A DNA stretch of 64,000 nt from Gordonia westfalica (GTDB lineage Bacteria; Actinomycetota; Actinomycetes; Mycobacteriales; Mycobacteriaceae), in assembly GCF_900105725.1 (NCBI RefSeq), contig NZ_FNLM01000034.1, positions 3,224,001-3,288,000 of the forward strand, read 5' to 3'. Under the pieces are notes generated by a model. It saw nothing but the letters and a program-made list of their open reading frames with translations. It was not told the origin of the DNA and made no database searches. Below, piece after piece: positions 52,208 through 60,907 of this stretch. Made by a program: the position numbers and the translations under genes. Numbering within the stretch: the first letter of the stretch is position 1; every line of letters begins with the position of its first letter.

Positions 52208-53644
52208 TCAATCGAGCCGAGCGGTCCCGGACCCCTCGACCCGTAGCGGGCGGCCGGCCATCTCGGCGTCGGCGAACTCGTCGAGGTCGCCGGCGTCGGT
52301 GACCACCGCCAGGGTCCGTGCACCGCCCGGAACCCGCGCCGCGACGAACGCCTTGTCGGGATTCCCGTCTCGACCGAAAGCGACAGTCCAGGACTCGATC
52401 TCGGCGACGCCGTCGTGGGTTTCGGCCACCGCCGTCGTGGGTTCGGTGTCCACCTCGGCCTGGACGTTCTCACGCCGGAAGCCCCCTGCCGGAGGCTCGG
52501 TGCTGTACACGCCGAAGGCATGCTTGGTCAGGTACCCGCTGTTCGCGGTCACCAGACCGTAGGTGCCCGGCGATTCGCGCAGCCGCGACGCCACCGTCGC
52601 GATGGCGTGCGTGCTGTAGTTGTTCCACGGCCCACCGGCGAAGGTGAGACCGCCGGTGCAGGTCAGGGGTCGCTGCATCCCGCCCGGATCGAGCCCCAGC
52701 TCGATGGCGGCCACCTGCACCGCGGACGGGAAACAGGAATAGATGTCCAGGAACGAGACGTCGTCGATCCCCACGCGGGCGAGTTCCAGCGCGCGGCGTG
52801 CCCCGATCCGGATCGCGGCCGACCGATCGAGCGCCCCGCGCGCCGCGATCGCGTCGGTGTCCTTCGACTCGGTACCGCTGTGCGGGAACACCCACTCCGA
52901 ACGGGGCACGCCGAAACGTTCCGCCGCCTCCGCGGAGCACAGGATCAGCGCGGCCCCCTGGTCCACCATGTTGTTGGAGTTCAACAACTTCGGGTAGGGA
53001 GTCGAGATCCAGCGGTTGTTCTCCGACGCCGTCGCCAGTTCGGCGGCGGCGTAGGACCGCTGCGTCCAGGCGTGCGGGTTGGTCGCGGCCATCTCACTGA
53101 ACGACGACCAGAGCGCGCCGATGTACTCGGCGTGCTCGGCGATGGTCCGGCCGGCCGAGATCCGCAGCGCCTGCTCGAACAGTGGGTAGACGTACGACGG
53201 GCGGTCCAGCCCGATCCGACGCTCGCTCTCGGCCTCCATCGGCACATCCGGCACAATGATCTCGGCCGGCGGCACCGACTCGTCCTGTTTCGTCCACGCG
53301 GGACGCTCCCCCTTGGCGCGCAACTTCATCCGAGTACGCCAGGACTCCGCGCCGGCGATCAGGACGACGTCGGCCCGTCCCGCTGCGATGTCCTCGGCAG
53401 CGGCATTGACGAGCACCTGAGGGGTACTGCCTCCGTTGCCGGTGTAACCGGTGTGCGCAGGCCCCGCGCCGAGTCGCTCCGCAACGAGTGCCCAGGGATC
53501 GCGATACCGCCAGGAGAGCAATCCCACCACGCGCACCGAATCGATGCTCTCGAGCAACTTCGGCGCACCGGCCTGCTCGGCAGCATCGCGGGCGGCCCGC
53601 ACGATGAGGTCGACGGGCTCGACCCCGCCGTCGCGTTCGTTCAC
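52208..53644 (-). CDS. thiolase-like acetyltransferase, N-terminus frameshifted
   Basis: 478 residues as written, from a GTG at 53644. A thiolase-fold protein of the Cys-less actinobacterial group: GYTGNGGSTPQVLVNAAAEDIAAGRADVVLIAGAES lacks the nucleophile, DIYSCFPSAVQVAAIELGLD and GLVTANSGYLTKHAFGVYS follow. Family members begin near (D/P)RTPVVVGAGQ. Exactly that (MRIDPRTPVVVGAGQ) is encoded just upstream from an ATG at 53688 if one C is added to the run at 53649-53650. So the natural gene is probably 52208-53688, with a one-base deletion or sequence error. Possible substrate: an acyl-CoA of the same pathway as the genes downstream. Confidence 0.82.
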   Translation of the reverse strand: MNERDGGVEPVDLIVRAARDAAEQAGAPKLLESIDSVRVVGLLSWRYRDPWALVAERLGAGPAHTGYTGNGGSTPQVLVNAAAEDIAAGRADVVLIAGAESWRTRMKLRAKGERPAWTKQDESVPPAEIIVPDVPMEAESERRIGLDRPSYVYPLFEQALRISAGRTIAEHAEYIGALWSSFSEMAATNPHAWTQRSYAAAELATASENNRWISTPYPKLLNSNNMVDQGAALILCSAEAAERFGVPRSEWVFPHSGTESKDTDAIAARGALDRSAAIRIGARRALELARVGIDDVSFLDIYSCFPSAVQVAAIELGLDPGGMQRPLTCTGGLTFAGGPWNNYSTHAIATVASRLRESPGTYGLVTANSGYLTKHAFGVYSTEPPAGGFRRENVQAEVDTEPTTAVAETHDGVAEIESWTVAFGRDGNPDKAFVAARVPGGARTLAVVTDAGDLDEFADAEMAGRPLRVEGSGTARLD

Positions 53645-53750
53645 CTGTCCGCCCCGACGACGACAGGTGTACGGGGATCAATTCTCATGGACTGTTCGCT
53701 TCCACTTCAGAGATGGGCATTCGGGAGGGTTCACGACCCGGCACGGGAGT

Positions 53751-53774
53751 CTAAAACTAACATCAATAGATAGA
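53751..53774. promoter_or_regulatory. AT-rich promoter-region motif, copy 2
   Basis: 24-base AT-rich stretch (core CTAACATCAATAGAT) in the 130-base gap between the second thiolase-like gene and mkl, about 63 bases before the 53688 ATG. It resembles the stretch at 52179, suggesting both transcription starts answer to one regulator. Confidence 0.4.
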
Positions 53775-53818
53775 GGGCGTGCGTCGGCCGGCGCGGCGAT
53801 GCCGCACCGGACGCGCCC

Positions 53819-54913
53819 TCAGATGCGGGGCAGGACCTGGGTGGGTGCTTCCTGCCAGTCCCGCGCGCCGGACCCGGCGACGCCGTCGGCCACATCGGCC
53901 GCGTGGGCGTCGCCCTCGGCACGAATGCGGTCCTCCTCGGCCATACTGCGCAGGATCGCGTCCTGCGCATTCGGGGGCAAGGTGGGCAGCATCGCGTGCA
54001 CACGCTCGCGATGACGGGCCACCGCCTTGCGCTCGGGCATACCGGGATTCGGCTGCACCTGCGGGATGATCTCGGTGAAGTCCTCCTTGGTACCACCACC
54101 GGAGATACCCGCCGCCGCCATCGCCGCCTCCGCCGCGACGAGGGCCTCGTCCTTCTCCTCCGACATACCGATCGGACCGAACCGGTCACCGGAGAGGAAC
54201 TGCTTGACTACCGGCTGCTCCGAGGTGAGCAACTGCTCACGCGGACCGAACATCACCAACTCCTTGCGGAACAACATGCCGATGTTGTCCGGGATCGTCC
54301 GCGCGATGTTGATGTTGTGCGTCACGATCAGGATCGTCGCGTCGATCTGCGCATTGATGTCGATCAACAACTGCGAGATGTAAGCGGTACGCACCGGATC
54401 CAGACCCGAGTCCGGCTCGTCGCACAGGATGATCTGCGGGTCCAGAACCAGCGCACGCGCCAGCCCGGCACGCTTGCGCATACCGCCGGAGATCTCACCG
54501 GGCAGCTTGTCCTCGGCACCGGTCAGACCGACCAGGTCGATCTTCTCCATCACGATGTCGCGGACCTCGTTCTCCTTCTTCTTCGTGTGCTCACGAAGCG
54601 GGAACGCGATGTTGTCGAACAAACTCATCGAACCGAACAGGGCGCCGTCCTGGAACAGCACACCGAACAGCTTGCGGATCTCGTACAGCTCCTTGGCCGA
54701 ACACTGCGTGATGTCGGTGCCGTCGATGATCACCGAACCCTGCTCGGGATGCAGCAGACCGATCAAGGTCTTCAGGAACACCGACTTACCGGTACCCGAC
54801 GGACCCAGCAGCGCAGACACCTCACCCTCCGGCAACGTCAACGACACATCTCGCCAAATGTTCTGCGAACCAAAAGATTTCGTCAGATTCTCGACACTGA
54901 CCTCAACACCCAT
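53819..54913 (-). CDS. mkl: Mce transporter ATPase MceG/Mkl
   Basis: 364-residue ABC ATPase of the MlaF/Mkl type that powers mce-type lipid import. Walker A GPSGTGKS, Q-loop FGVLFQDGALFGSMSLFDNIAFPL, signature ISGGMRKRAGLARAL, Walker B ILCDEPDSGLDP, H-loop IVTHN. A C-terminal extension of about 110 residues (acidic, Ala-rich, DFTEIIPQVQPNPGMPERKAVARHRERV) is typical of Mkl. ATG 54913 chosen; a GTG nine bases upstream is possible. Unlike in mycobacteria, where mceG is unlinked, it is the last gene of the mce operon here. Confidence 0.95.
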   Translation of the reverse strand: MGVEVSVENLTKSFGSQNIWRDVSLTLPEGEVSALLGPSGTGKSVFLKTLIGLLHPEQGSVIIDGTDITQCSAKELYEIRKLFGVLFQDGALFGSMSLFDNIAFPLREHTKKKENEVRDIVMEKIDLVGLTGAEDKLPGEISGGMRKRAGLARALVLDPQIILCDEPDSGLDPVRTAYISQLLIDINAQIDATILIVTHNINIARTIPDNIGMLFRKELVMFGPREQLLTSEQPVVKQFLSGDRFGPIGMSEEKDEALVAAEAAMAAAGISGGGTKEDFTEIIPQVQPNPGMPERKAVARHRERVHAMLPTLPPNAQDAILRSMAEEDRIRAEGDAHAADVADGVAGSGARDWQEAPTQVLPRI

Positions 54914-54941
54914 GGCGTTTACCCCGTCCTCGTCGTCGCGT

Positions 54942-55724
54942 TCAGTTACCCGGAACCGCGGGTGCGGGCTGTGCGGGCGCCTGCTCGGCAGGCGCCTGCT
55001 GCGCCGGCGCCGGTGCTCCACCCTCGTTGGCGTCGAGGTTCGAGCCGGTGCTGCTGATGGCGGTGATGAGCCAGTCCTGACTCTTGTCCAGGGTCATCCG
55101 GTAGGTCGCCGTCGACTCGATACCCGACGGTGCCTGCACGTTCTTGGTGCGCACGTTCACGAAGGCCACCACCTGGTAGGAGTCACCGTCGACCGATTCG
55201 ACCTTCGCCGCAATGGGTTCCGCGGTCGACGACCACTGCAGCGGACGCAGCAGCTGTTCCATCTGGGTCGACGCCTGGCGCAGGCGCTCGGACAGTTCCG
55301 GTGAGGTACCCGCGGTGAGGCGACTCCGCCAGTCCTCCGGATTCTCGAAGCTCATGTTCGCGGCGCCCTGTGCATAGTCGAGGGCGACCTGCTCGGCCTT
55401 GGCCTGATCGGCCGAGGCCGCCTTCAGGTCGTCGACCTCGTTGGAGGTGCTCATCAGCTGCCAGCCCATCAGGCCCAGTGCGGCGACCACCAGCACGGCG
55501 ACCGCGCCGACGAGGACGGAGCGCAGCGACACCGAGCGGCCGGCCAGGCGGGACTTCGACTCGGCCTTGGTATCGGCGGTCTTCTTCTCGGCGGTCTTCT
55601 TCTCGGCGGTCTTCTTCTCGGCGGCCTTCTCGTCAGCGGTCGTCTCGGTGACGTTCTCCTCAACCGCGACATCGTCTGCGGTGGTGTCGGTCTGGTCGTT
55701 CTCCGGGTGGGTATCGGTCTTCAT
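54942..55724 (-). CDS. Mce-associated membrane protein (Mam)
   Basis: 260 residues: acidic N-terminus, three tandem AEKKT repeats (about 34-50), a basic stretch, one membrane helix at about 71-92 (LVGAVAVLVVAALGLMGWQL), an extracytoplasmic domain (ALDYAQGAANMSFENPEDWRSRLTAGTSPEL... TATYRMTLDKSQDWLITAI) and an Ala/Pro/Gln-rich tail. This is the Mce-associated (Mas/Mam) layout, whose job is to stabilise the Mce complex. It lies between mceF and mkl. Confidence 0.88.
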   Translation of the reverse strand: MKTDTHPENDQTDTTADDVAVEENVTETTADEKAAEKKTAEKKTAEKKTADTKAESKSRLAGRSVSLRSVLVGAVAVLVVAALGLMGWQLMSTSNEVDDLKAASADQAKAEQVALDYAQGAANMSFENPEDWRSRLTAGTSPELSERLRQASTQMEQLLRPLQWSSTAEPIAAKVESVDGDSYQVVAFVNVRTKNVQAPSGIESTATYRMTLDKSQDWLITAISSTGSNLDANEGGAPAPAQQAPAEQAPAQPAPAVPGN

Positions 55725-55816
55725 GGGAGTCTCTCTTCAGGTCGGGGGTGAAGTCAGCAGGGCTGTGACATCCAGGCGACGGGGCTACGCCCGTCCCGTC
55801 TGTCTTCGACGCGACA

Positions 55817-56773
55817 TCATCGACCTCCCACGGGGATCTCGATGTCGAGCGCCCCGGAATCCGTTGCGTTCAGCAGGTTGTCGAGGAATCGTCCCATGTC
55901 GACGGTCCGCAGCGAAGCCGCGCCTGATTGCGCGGCGGGCAGCAGGTTGTCGCCGATGACCTTCAGATCCGCTCCGCTGTCGTCGAGGAACTTCTGCAGG
56001 GCGGCCACCAGAGGCGAAGCTCCGGTGGTGATCCCGGTGTACATCGGGCCACTCCAGTCGATCGCGTCCTTGGTCCCGGATTCCATCGCCGAGAAAGCCA
56101 CACCGAATTCTTCGAGGTTCGGCGAGGTCGCGCGCAGCAAAGCAGGCAGCGGAGTGGATCGCATCAGCAGCGGCTGCATGGTGGCCAGCAGCGTGGTGAG
56201 CTGATCGGCCTGCTGGGTGAACTCGGACGTGAGCAGCCGGCCGGCACGGTTGAGGTCCTCGATGACCTCCATTCCGTCGGGCAGGCCCAGGTCGAGTTCG
56301 GCGAAGACGCGCTGGACCTTCTCCGGGTCGGTCTGGCCCAGCACTTCGGTCACCCGCTCGGAGAGTTCCTTGAACGTCGCCGAACTGGAGACGCTCTCGC
56401 CGTCGACCAGAGCGTTGTCCTGCAGGTACGGTCCGCCGGCCGTACTCGGCATGACGGCCACGTAGGCCTCGCCGAGCGCCGAGAGGTTGTCGACCCGGAA
56501 CTCGGACTCCACCGGGACATTCTCCGACTCGTCGTAGTCCCAGGTGATCTGGGCTCCGTCCGCGGCCTGCCGGATCGAGGTGACGTGCCCGATCTCGATA
56601 CCGCGGAGCAGGACACGCGAACCGACGAGGATGCCGTTGGTGTCGGGCACGGTGATCGTCGCGTGCTTCGCCGACGGCGATTTGACGTGCAGTCCGACGT
56701 TGAGGATGTAGGCGATCGACAGGGCGGCCAGCGCCAGCATGGCCACCACCGACACGCGGGTCTTGGTGATCAT
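55817..56773 (-). CDS. mceF: MCE family protein MceF
   Basis: 318 residues: one N-terminal membrane helix (VVAMLALAALSIAYILNVGL), the MlaD/MCE domain (ATITVPDTNGILVGSRVLLRGIEIGHVTSIR), then helical needle region. Sixth substrate-binding subunit of the hexameric Mce channel. Its length is short for MceF, which often has a long disordered tail. Start overlaps the mceE stop (ATGA). Confidence 0.9.
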   Translation of the reverse strand: MITKTRVSVVAMLALAALSIAYILNVGLHVKSPSAKHATITVPDTNGILVGSRVLLRGIEIGHVTSIRQAADGAQITWDYDESENVPVESEFRVDNLSALGEAYVAVMPSTAGGPYLQDNALVDGESVSSSATFKELSERVTEVLGQTDPEKVQRVFAELDLGLPDGMEVIEDLNRAGRLLTSEFTQQADQLTTLLATMQPLLMRSTPLPALLRATSPNLEEFGVAFSAMESGTKDAIDWSGPMYTGITTGASPLVAALQKFLDDSGADLKVIGDNLLPAAQSGAASLRTVDMGRFLDNLLNATDSGALDIEIPVGGR

Positions 56774-57801
56774 CGAATTGCTCCCAGCATGCTCAGCAGC
56801 AGCTTGGTGTCCCCGAGAAGCTGCTTCTTACCCGCCGTGCGGATCGAACCGCTGTCCGTGGCGGTGACGCGAACCGACGACACGTTGACCGAGGGGTTCT
56901 TGGCGAACGGGATCAGCGTGTTCTCGAGGAACTTCGCCATCGCGGCGCCGGTGGACGGCGCCTGATCCCACATCCCGCGGCCGGCCTCGCCCGTGGCGGC
57001 GAGGGAGTTCAGCAGCGGCACGAGGAACAGACCACCGGTGAACACCGATCCCACCGACGGCAGGAGCGTACTGATGTGGGCGACCAGTGATTTGGCCACG
57101 GTCTTCCAGTAGTGCAGGCCCTGATCGGAGAAGACGTGGTCGATCTGGACCCGGCTGTCGTCGAAGGACTGGGACACGGCGTTGAGCGCGTTGATGGTCC
57201 GTTCGATCTCGCCGGTGTTCCGCGCGAGATCGTCGAGGTCCTTCGACACGGTCGCCGCGATCTTCCGGACATCGCCGACCGGCGGCATCGTGCGGTTGAG
57301 GGTCGCCATCGTGTCCTGGACCTTCTGGATGCTGCCACCGTTCACGAAGTACGCCAGGACGGCGATGGTGTCCTCGAGCGGCGGCGGCGACGTCGTCCGG
57401 TCGACCGGGATGACGCTGCCCTCTCGGAGATACTCGCCGGAGCCGTCACGGGCCGGCGGTTCGATGGCGAGGTAGGTGTCGCCGAGAGGCGTGTTCTGGC
57501 GGATGATCGCGGAGGAATCGGCCGGCACCGCGCGGTCATCGGTCAGTCCGACGATGACGTCGACGCCGTCCGGGGTCGGGTTCGTCGACTCGACGCGCCC
57601 GACCTGGATGCCGTTCATCATGACGTCGGCGCCGTCGGGCAGGTTCAGCACACTGGTGAACTGCAGGGTCACCCGGTAGTCCAGCGGCACGCCGCTCTTC
57701 ACCGACGGAAGGCGATTCGGGCTCAGTGACGAGCAGCCGGTCAGGCCGACGACGATCGCGCAGACGGCGATCGCCGCGACGAGGATTCGTTTCGCGCTCA
57801 T
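56770..57801 (-). CDS. mceE: MCE family lipoprotein MceE
   Basis: 343 residues. N-terminal lipoprotein signal with lipobox VGLTGCSS (Cys about residue 23), as expected for MceE/LprK. MCE domain: VTLQFTSVLNLPDGADVMMNGIQVGRVESTNPTPDGVDVIVGLTDD, then helical region. The ATG immediately follows the mceD TAG stop. Confidence 0.92.
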   Translation of the reverse strand: MSAKRILVAAIAVCAIVVGLTGCSSLSPNRLPSVKSGVPLDYRVTLQFTSVLNLPDGADVMMNGIQVGRVESTNPTPDGVDVIVGLTDDRAVPADSSAIIRQNTPLGDTYLAIEPPARDGSGEYLREGSVIPVDRTTSPPPLEDTIAVLAYFVNGGSIQKVQDTMATLNRTMPPVGDVRKIAATVSKDLDDLARNTGEIERTINALNAVSQSFDDSRVQIDHVFSDQGLHYWKTVAKSLVAHISTLLPSVGSVFTGGLFLVPLLNSLAATGEAGRGMWDQAPSTGAAMAKFLENTLIPFAKNPSVNVSSVRVTATDSGSIRTAGKKQLLGDTKLLLSMLGAIR

Positions 57802-58917
57802 CTAGAAACCAGCCTTCTGCAGCAGGATCGACAACGGATTGACCGAGGTGGTGCCCCTCTCCTGATCGCAGGCTCCGCCGAGGGCCTTGCACTCGGCCTT
57901 GCTGACCGCGACCTTGGGTGCCTGATACGGCACGGACAGTGCACCGGCGGCCGACTCCTGCTCGCGCATCGCCGCGGCGATCGACGGCGTGACACCGAGG
58001 AGCTCGGAGAGCTCCGGAGCGCGCTGCGCACCGTAGGCGACGATGTCCTCCACCGGCCCGTGTAGCAGCGGCCACAGAATGTCGTCGCCGTAGTTGCGCT
58101 GGATGTCGTACAGCAGGGCGATGGTCCAGCCGACACCCTGACAGAACCGGGCGACGTCGTAGAACAGGGTGGTGCCCAGCGCCGAGACGTTCGGCGCCTG
58201 GTTCATGATCGACATGATCTGATCCCAGTTCCGCACCGCGGAGTCGGTGAGCGGGGCCATGTCGCGGATCGACGTCCCGATGTCGGCGATGAACGAGTCC
58301 GGGTTCTGGGCGGCTCGCGCCGCATTCTCGAACATCTTCGACGCCTGCGTCCCCGTCCCGGCGAACGCACGGTCGGCACCCTCGAGGACCTTCTCGAGGT
58401 CGTCACCGCCGTTGTCCGACAAGGCCTTCAGGAAGTCCGACGCCGAGCCGGCGACCTCGGAGATACTCTTGGGCGTGAAGGCGTTGTCGACGCCGATGCA
58501 TCCGCCCTCGACGAGCGTGGGTCCGCCCGCATAATTGCCGACGAGTTCCAGATTGCGGTCTGCGAGGAGGGATTTGGACCTCGTGACCGCTTTGACGTCG
58601 GCCGGGTACTTCCGTCCCGGCTCGAGCGAGAAGGTGACGCGCGCGTGGGTGCCGCGGCTCTCGATCTTCTCGACCTTGCCGACCGGGATGCCCATCTGGG
58701 TGACCCGGTTGCCCACATACAGACCGATCGTGTCCGAGATGTCGGCACAGAAGCCGTCACCACCCGCCATGTCCGGACCGACATCGCGTGCGGAGGCCAC
58801 GCTCAGCCCGACGGTCGTGACCACCGCGGCCATCGCCGCGACCGTTCCGACCGCGATGGCGGCCCGCCGACGCTTGCCGGCACGGTCTGTCCCGAGCCTG
58901 GAGATGATGCCCCTCAT
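57802..58917 (-). CDS. mceD: MCE family protein MceD
   Basis: 371 residues: membrane helix (AAIAVGTVAAMAAVVTTVGLSVA), MCE domain FCADISDTIGLYVGNRVTQMGIPVGKVEKIESRGTHARVTFSLEPG, helical region ending VARFCQGVGWTIALLYDIQ. Four Cys residues (FCADIS, GCIGVD, FCQGVG, ECKALGGAC) could form disulfides outside the cell. ATG 58917 overlaps the mceC stop (TGATG). Confidence 0.9.
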   Translation of the reverse strand: MRGIISRLGTDRAGKRRRAAIAVGTVAAMAAVVTTVGLSVASARDVGPDMAGGDGFCADISDTIGLYVGNRVTQMGIPVGKVEKIESRGTHARVTFSLEPGRKYPADVKAVTRSKSLLADRNLELVGNYAGGPTLVEGGCIGVDNAFTPKSISEVAGSASDFLKALSDNGGDDLEKVLEGADRAFAGTGTQASKMFENAARAAQNPDSFIADIGTSIRDMAPLTDSAVRNWDQIMSIMNQAPNVSALGTTLFYDVARFCQGVGWTIALLYDIQRNYGDDILWPLLHGPVEDIVAYGAQRAPELSELLGVTPSIAAAMREQESAAGALSVPYQAPKVAVSKAECKALGGACDQERGTTSVNPLSILLQKAGF

Positions 58918-59900
58918 CAGCAGTTCCTTCCCGGAATCGGAATGCACACGTTCTCGGTCCACAGCGCGTCGCCGCCGATCTCACGCATGCCCTGCGGAGT
59001 GATCCACTGCGCCAGCTGTTTCCGCGTGGAGACCAAGCCGTCGATGGCTGGTCCCAGCTGCTGCTGCAGCCGGATGATGGTGTCCTTCATCTGGTTCACG
59101 TGCTGGGCGACCAGATCACTGTGGCCGAGGTAGAAGCGCATGAACGGGGACAGCTTGTACAGCACGTTCGCGAACAGCTTGTAGGCGTAGTTGAAGCCCG
59201 CCGAGTTCACGTGATAGGCGCTGACGACCATGTCGATCTTGCGGATCAGTTCGAAGACGAATTCACGGTTGCCGTTGAAGGTCTGGAGGTACTCCGCAGC
59301 CAGTCCGGCGATCTGATGGACCTGACCGCGCTGCTTGTCGAAGACCTCGGTGACCGACTCCAGGCCGTCCACGATGCCCCGGAGGGAGGTGTCGTTGGAG
59401 CCGAGCGCCTTCGCGACCTGGTCCAGGTTCGAGTTGACCTCGCCGGCGTCGACCTCGTCGGTGGTGCTGGGCACCGCCTGGATGATGTCGCCGATCGAGT
59501 AGGGCACGGTGACCCGTTCTGCCGGAATGGGTGTGGTCAGTTCTTCCCGCCCCATCGGGATCATCGTGATCGCGTAGCCGCCGACCGGGGTGAGCATCCG
59601 GACCTCGAGGCGGGTCTGGTCGCCGACGAAGGTCTCCTCGTCGATCCGTGCGGTCACCTGGACCCGGTCCGGCGCGAGGGTCACCTCGCTGACCTTCCCG
59701 ACGCTGATCCCGGCGACGCGGACGTCTTCGCCCGGTTCGATCGCGGAGGCGTCGGTGACCTCGAAGGTGATCGACTTCTGGCCCGGCGGCCGCAGGTAGA
59801 TGACCGCGAGGGTGCCCAGCAGTGCCACGACGACCAGTAGGACCACCGCGCCGATCACACCGTCGTGTGTCGAGAACCGGTGCAGCCGGCTCTTCTTCAT
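58917..59900 (-). CDS. mceC: MCE family protein MceC
   Basis: 327 residues: membrane helix (GVIGAVVLLVVVALLGTLAVIYL), MCE domain SITFEVTDASAIEPGEDVRVAGISVGKVSEVTLAPDRVQVTARI, and helical domain ending in ENVCIPIPGRNC. The ATG at 59900 overlaps the mceB stop (ATGA); an upstream GTG at 59909 is less likely. Confidence 0.92.
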   Translation of the reverse strand: MKKSRLHRFSTHDGVIGAVVLLVVVALLGTLAVIYLRPPGQKSITFEVTDASAIEPGEDVRVAGISVGKVSEVTLAPDRVQVTARIDEETFVGDQTRLEVRMLTPVGGYAITMIPMGREELTTPIPAERVTVPYSIGDIIQAVPSTTDEVDAGEVNSNLDQVAKALGSNDTSLRGIVDGLESVTEVFDKQRGQVHQIAGLAAEYLQTFNGNREFVFELIRKIDMVVSAYHVNSAGFNYAYKLFANVLYKLSPFMRFYLGHSDLVAQHVNQMKDTIIRLQQQLGPAIDGLVSTRKQLAQWITPQGMREIGGDALWTENVCIPIPGRNC

Positions 59901-60907
59901 CGCTGGCACAGGACCACCTCGCTACCACTCATGAGCACACGGACATCGGCGGGGAGCTGCGCACGTCCGTTCGTGCACTGCTTCGAGAACGACGCGCGGG
60001 TGTCGATCCCCCGCAGGCCGGCCAGCGCATTCGGCATGAGCTGGAACGAGTTCAGCGCTTCCTGCATCGACTTGAACGAGGTCTGGAGGAACTCGTCGAC
60101 ATTGAACTGCTCGTTGATGCCCAACGCCACCAGGAGTCGCTCGACGGGTTCGAACAGGGCCGGGCCTGCACTCGCCGTCACCGCGAACTCGTCGAGCACC
60201 GTCATCGCATTGCTGATCGGCAGGTCCACGGCCTCCAGGAACCCCATGACCTGAGGTGAACGCCCGCCCATGGTGTCGGCGATGCGCGCGAGATTTGCGG
60301 TGAGGGTGGAGATCAGCTGCTGCCGGTTCTTCGCGTAGTCCGCCAGTTTCTGCGTGCTGTCGAGCATCGGTCCGAGACCGGAACCGTCTCCCTGCAACAA
60401 CGCGATCGCGTTCTCGCTGAACTGGTTGACCTCGTCGGCGTCCATGGTCGTCAGCACCGGTTGGAGTCCGTTGAACAGACCGGTGATGTCGAAGGACGGC
60501 ACTGTCTGGGAGGTCGACGCATGGCTGACCATCTGACCGGGCTCGTCCCCGGGTCGCACGTCGAGGTAACGCACGCCGGTGAGGTTCTGGTACTTGATCG
60601 CGAGCTTGGTGGTCGACGTCAGCTTCTGCTGGTCTTCCATCGTGAATTCGACTCGGGCGAAGGGCTTCCCGTCGGCATCGTGTTGCAGATCCACCGCGGT
60701 GATCTTGCCGATGCGCTTGCCGCGGAAGCGGACGTCACCGTTCTCGTGCAGTCCGGATGCATCGGTGAAGTCGGCGCGGTACTTGACCACCTGGGCGTCG
60801 ACCGGGTTGCGCATCGCGTTGATCACCAGGATGAACAACAGGACGGTGATCACCGCGACGATCGCGACCTTGATGCCGGCGAAGAGCGTGTTGCGAGACG
60901 TCAGCAT
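59897..60907 (-). CDS. mceB: MCE family protein MceB
   Basis: 336 residues: membrane helix (GIKVAIVAVITVLLFILVINAM), MCE domain YRADFTDASGLHENGDVRFRGKRIGKITAVDLQHDADGKPFARVEFTME and helical region ending in LPADVRVLMSGSEVVLCQR. Start 60907 overlaps the mceA stop (TGATG). Confidence 0.92.
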   Translation of the reverse strand: MLTSRNTLFAGIKVAIVAVITVLLFILVINAMRNPVDAQVVKYRADFTDASGLHENGDVRFRGKRIGKITAVDLQHDADGKPFARVEFTMEDQQKLTSTTKLAIKYQNLTGVRYLDVRPGDEPGQMVSHASTSQTVPSFDITGLFNGLQPVLTTMDADEVNQFSENAIALLQGDGSGLGPMLDSTQKLADYAKNRQQLISTLTANLARIADTMGGRSPQVMGFLEAVDLPISNAMTVLDEFAVTASAGPALFEPVERLLVALGINEQFNVDEFLQTSFKSMQEALNSFQLMPNALAGLRGIDTRASFSKQCTNGRAQLPADVRVLMSGSEVVLCQR

